Origin: Candidatus Kappaea frigidicola
Lineage (GTDB): Bacteria > Omnitrophota > Gorgyraeia > JAGLLT01
Length of the DNA: 42,295 bases
NCBI GenBank assembly: GCA_030765555.1
Contig: JAVCCI010000027.1
Span: 1-42,295 of the forward strand
Direction: 5' to 3'
Under the pieces are notes generated by a model that searched no databases, was not told the origin of the DNA, and worked only from the letters and a program-made list of their open reading frames with translations. Positions 39,505 to 42,295 of the stretch are shown here, piece after piece (within the stretch, counting starts at the first letter, position 1; each line of letters begins with the position of its first letter). The position numbers were made by a program, and so were the translations under genes.

Positions 39505-39801
39505 AACAGGATTAAGGATTAAGGCGCTCACCATCGACAAGCTGACGGTGAGCTCTAAGGATTAAGTTAAAAACAAGAAATAAGATACAAGTTACAAGAA
39601 ACAAGATATACCCTAACGGGCACAGGCAAACAATTTCCAATAATCAATAATCAATCATCAAACAGTTTCTCTTGTTTGATTTTAACTTGGTTATTCGAAT
39701 TTGGTCATTGGTTATTATTTGGTTATTGTTTCTTGTCCCTTGGTTATTTTTTTATCCGCTAAACGCTAAAAAAATAGATTGAGCGAATGCGAACGTCTTA
39801 A
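39505..39801 (+). repeat. Intergenic modular element, copy F
   Basis: ggattaaggc + 28-nt module 39526-39553 + word tracts; right end GATTGAGCGAATGCGAACGTCTTAA. Confidence 0.8.
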
Positions 39802-39825
39802 TTTTTACTAAGGTATGGTGAAGCA

Positions 39826-40797
39826 ATGAGAAAAATAAAGAGGATAGGTGTTATTACAAGTGGCGGAGATTGCTCAGGGATGAATGCTGCTTTGCGCAGT
39901 GTTGTTCGTTGTGCTATTTATAATAATATTGAGGTTGTTGGTTTTTATAATGCTTATGCTGGTTTGATTAGGAATGAATGTATAAAAATGACACGTCGTT
40001 CAGTTAGTAATATAGTTGGTCGAGGAGGTACTATATTAAAAACTGAGAGATTTGAAAAATTCAGAGAAAAAAAGTGGCAAAAAAAAGCCGTTACTGTTCT
40101 TAAAAAGAATAAAATTGATGCCTTAGTTGTTATTGGAGGTAATGGTTCTTTTGCTGCTGCCCACACATTAAGTAAAGATTGGGGCATAAAAACCATAGGG
40201 ATACCAGCGACGATTGATAATGATGTGAATGGCTCAGATTATGCTGTGGGTACCTTTACAGCTGTAAATGTAGCCTTAGAAGCGATTGATAAAATTAGAG
40301 ATACGGCTACAAGTATGGAACGGATTTTTGTGGTAGAAATTATGGGGCGCAAAGAAGGTTATATTGCTTCTTTGGTGGGTTTGGCTGGGGGAGCTGAAGA
40401 CATTCTTTTACCAGAAATGCCTGTTCATTTAGATGAGATGTGTCAGGATATTAAGGATGGTCGCAAGAGAGGCAAAAAAAGTTGGATAATCGTTGTTGCT
40501 GAAGGAGCTGGTAAAGCTCATGATGTGGCTGATGCAATTTCTTTAAAAACTAATTTTGAGACTAGAGTAGTAGTGTTGGGTCATGTACAACGTGGTGGAG
40601 TCCCGAGTGCTTTTGATAGATCTTTGGCTTCTCGCTTTGGAGCTAAAGCTATAGAACTTCTTCTTGCAGGAAAAACAGACAAAACTACTGCAATTCAAGC
40701 CAACGAAATCATTTCAGTATCTCTGACAACCGCAATCAAACCAATCAAAAAAAATAATACAGAAATATATAAATTAACTCGTATTTTAGCTACCTAA
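39826..40797 (+). CDS. pfkA: 6-phosphofructokinase
   Basis: GVITSGGDCSGMNAALRS; GIPATIDNDVNGSDYAVGTFTA; VVLGHVQRGGVPSAFDR. Confidence 0.93.
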   Translation: MRKIKRIGVITSGGDCSGMNAALRSVVRCAIYNNIEVVGFYNAYAGLIRNECIKMTRRSVSNIVGRGGTILKTERFEKFREKKWQKKAVTVLKKNKIDALVVIGGNGSFAAAHTLSKDWGIKTIGIPATIDNDVNGSDYAVGTFTAVNVALEAIDKIRDTATSMERIFVVEIMGRKEGYIASLVGLAGGAEDILLPEMPVHLDEMCQDIKDGRKRGKKSWIIVVAEGAGKAHDVADAISLKTNFETRVVVLGHVQRGGVPSAFDRSLASRFGAKAIELLLAGKTDKTTAIQANEIISVSLTTAIKPIKKNNTEIYKLTRILAT

Positions 40798-40823
40798 ATT
40801 TTTTAATAAAAAGGAGTTCTAAA

Positions 40824-42212
40824 ATGTTATTTTCCAGGGTTGGTGAAGTGTTATCATCCATAGAAGGCGTACTTTTGGTTGCTGAAAATGAAGTAAAAGT
40901 TTTAGATGAGATGAAATTAAAGGATGAGCTTATTGAGAGTTTGGTCTATAACGCAGCTCTTTGCGAGAATGAGGATATAAAAGAGCTTTCTTGTTGGTTA
41001 ATTCGAAGTGCGGCTGAAGAATTAGGCATTGTTTGTTCTTCAATTCAAGGGTTGTATGAAGCTCGAGGTAGAGAAGAGTATAAGGATATGAGTGTTCCAG
41101 CAGTTAATTTAAGGGGTTTGACTTTTGATTTATCGCGGGCTCTTTTCAGATGCGGTCTTAAAAATAATTCACTGAGCTTTATTTTTGAAATAGCTAAATC
41201 AGAAATAGCTTATACTATGCAAGCTCCCTCTGAATATAGTGCAGTTATATTAGCTGCTGCTATAAAAGAAGGTTATAGGGGGCCGGTTTTTATTCAGGCA
41301 GACCACGTTCAAGTTAAAAGTAAAAATTTTATTGAAGATAGAGCTAAAGAAATAAACCTTTTAAAAGGTGTAATAAAAGAAGAATTAGATGCTGGATTTT
41401 ATAATATCGATATAGATTCTTCAACTTTAGTTGATCTTGATAAGCCAACTATAGATGAGCAACAAACTCATAACTATGAAGTTGCAGCAGAGCTTACCGA
41501 TTATATAAGAAATAATCAGCCGGCTGGAATTGAAGTATCAATTGGGGGAGAAATAGGTGAGGTTGGTTCTAAAAATTCTACTCCTGAAGAATTGAAGGCC
41601 TTTATGAATGGCTATAATAAAAAGCTTAAAGAAATCAATGCAAATGGCAAGGGTATAAGTAAGATAAGTGTTCAGACAGGCACTTCTCATGGAGGTGTCG
41701 TTTTAGCTGATGGCAGTGTGGCTGAGGTTAAAGTAGATTTTGATACCTTAGAGACGCTTTCAAGAATGGCTCGAGAAGATTATGGTTTGGGGGGAGCAGT
41801 TCAACATGGAGCTTCTACTTTGCCAAAGGAAGCGTTTAACAAGTTTGCCAAAACTGAAACTTTAGAAGTTCACTTAGCTACTGGTTTTCAAAATACAGTT
41901 TATGAAAGTAAAAATTTGCCTGATGGGCTTAAAAAAGATATTTACGATTATTTAAAGGCTGAATTAGCTTCCCAGAGAAAAGAGGGACAAACGGATGAGC
42001 AGTTTATATATAGCCTCAGAAAAAAGGGATTTGGGCCTTTCAAGAAAGCGTTTATGGATTTAGCTCAGAATATTAAAGATGATATTAGTGCGGAAGTAGA
42101 GGCGGAATTTGATTTTATTTTTAAACAAATGAATGCTATTAATAATAAGGAACTTGTTTTAAAGAATGTAGAGTTAATTAAGAGTAAAACTACTTGCCCG
42201 GTATCAATTTAG
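40824..42212 (+). CDS. Class II fructose-bisphosphate aldolase-like protein (long, divergent)
   Basis: FIQADHVQ; IGGEIGEVGSKNS; GTSHGGVV; GAVQHGASTLP; adjacent to pfkA. Confidence 0.8.
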   Translation: MLFSRVGEVLSSIEGVLLVAENEVKVLDEMKLKDELIESLVYNAALCENEDIKELSCWLIRSAAEELGIVCSSIQGLYEARGREEYKDMSVPAVNLRGLTFDLSRALFRCGLKNNSLSFIFEIAKSEIAYTMQAPSEYSAVILAAAIKEGYRGPVFIQADHVQVKSKNFIEDRAKEINLLKGVIKEELDAGFYNIDIDSSTLVDLDKPTIDEQQTHNYEVAAELTDYIRNNQPAGIEVSIGGEIGEVGSKNSTPEELKAFMNGYNKKLKEINANGKGISKISVQTGTSHGGVVLADGSVAEVKVDFDTLETLSRMAREDYGLGGAVQHGASTLPKEAFNKFAKTETLEVHLATGFQNTVYESKNLPDGLKKDIYDYLKAELASQRKEGQTDEQFIYSLRKKGFGPFKKAFMDLAQNIKDDISAEVEAEFDFIFKQMNAINNKELVLKNVELIKSKTTCPVSI

Positions 42213-42295
42213 TATAAAATATTTATTTATCTTTATTTTGATGTTTTTGAAAGCATGATGAGACCAGCAATTGAAAATATTATATTTGCCAGCCA

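Overview
42.3 kb bacterial window in which every credible CDS lies on the + strand. The content suggests a diderm, possibly Candidatus Omnitrophota-like, but that is inference only. Order: end of coaBC (split); three orphan type IV pilin/pseudopilin-like genes; a free-standing LAGLIDADG homing endonuclease running into tRNA-Cys; tRNA-Leu and tRNA-Val; thrS-infC-rpmI-rplT-(orf)-pheS-pheT; a probable 6S RNA; rarA; an LPS block (lpxK, acyltransferase-ELM1 fusion, GT4-GT9 fusion, GT4, four GT9, hldE-kinase, kdsB, pyrG, kdsA, kdsD, kdsC, LptC/LptA-like, lptB); hpf-ptsN-yvcK-ptsH-ptsI; phosphoglucose/phosphomannose isomerase; nucleotidyltransferase; metK; ahcY; pfkA; class II aldolase. The strongest unexplained signal is a family of six modular intergenic elements (about 3303-3612, 3690-3954, 6790-7090, 20820-21126, 38024-38198, 39505-39801). 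They share GGATTAAG words, a 28-nt hairpin module of constant length, inverted ends (ACGCTCAY...RTGAGCGT, including a perfect 17-bp pair enclosing tRNA-Val), A/C-rich 'word' tracts with complementary T/G-rich tracts, and in one copy a relic of an S23/IVP four-helix-bundle protein. Other notable points: infC with an ATT start missed by the ORF track, ThrRS and PheT each missing an accessory RNA-binding domain, several gene fusions, a consensus promoter predicting a leaderless hldE mRNA, and a two-copy structured intergenic hairpin. No database searches or folding calculations were run.
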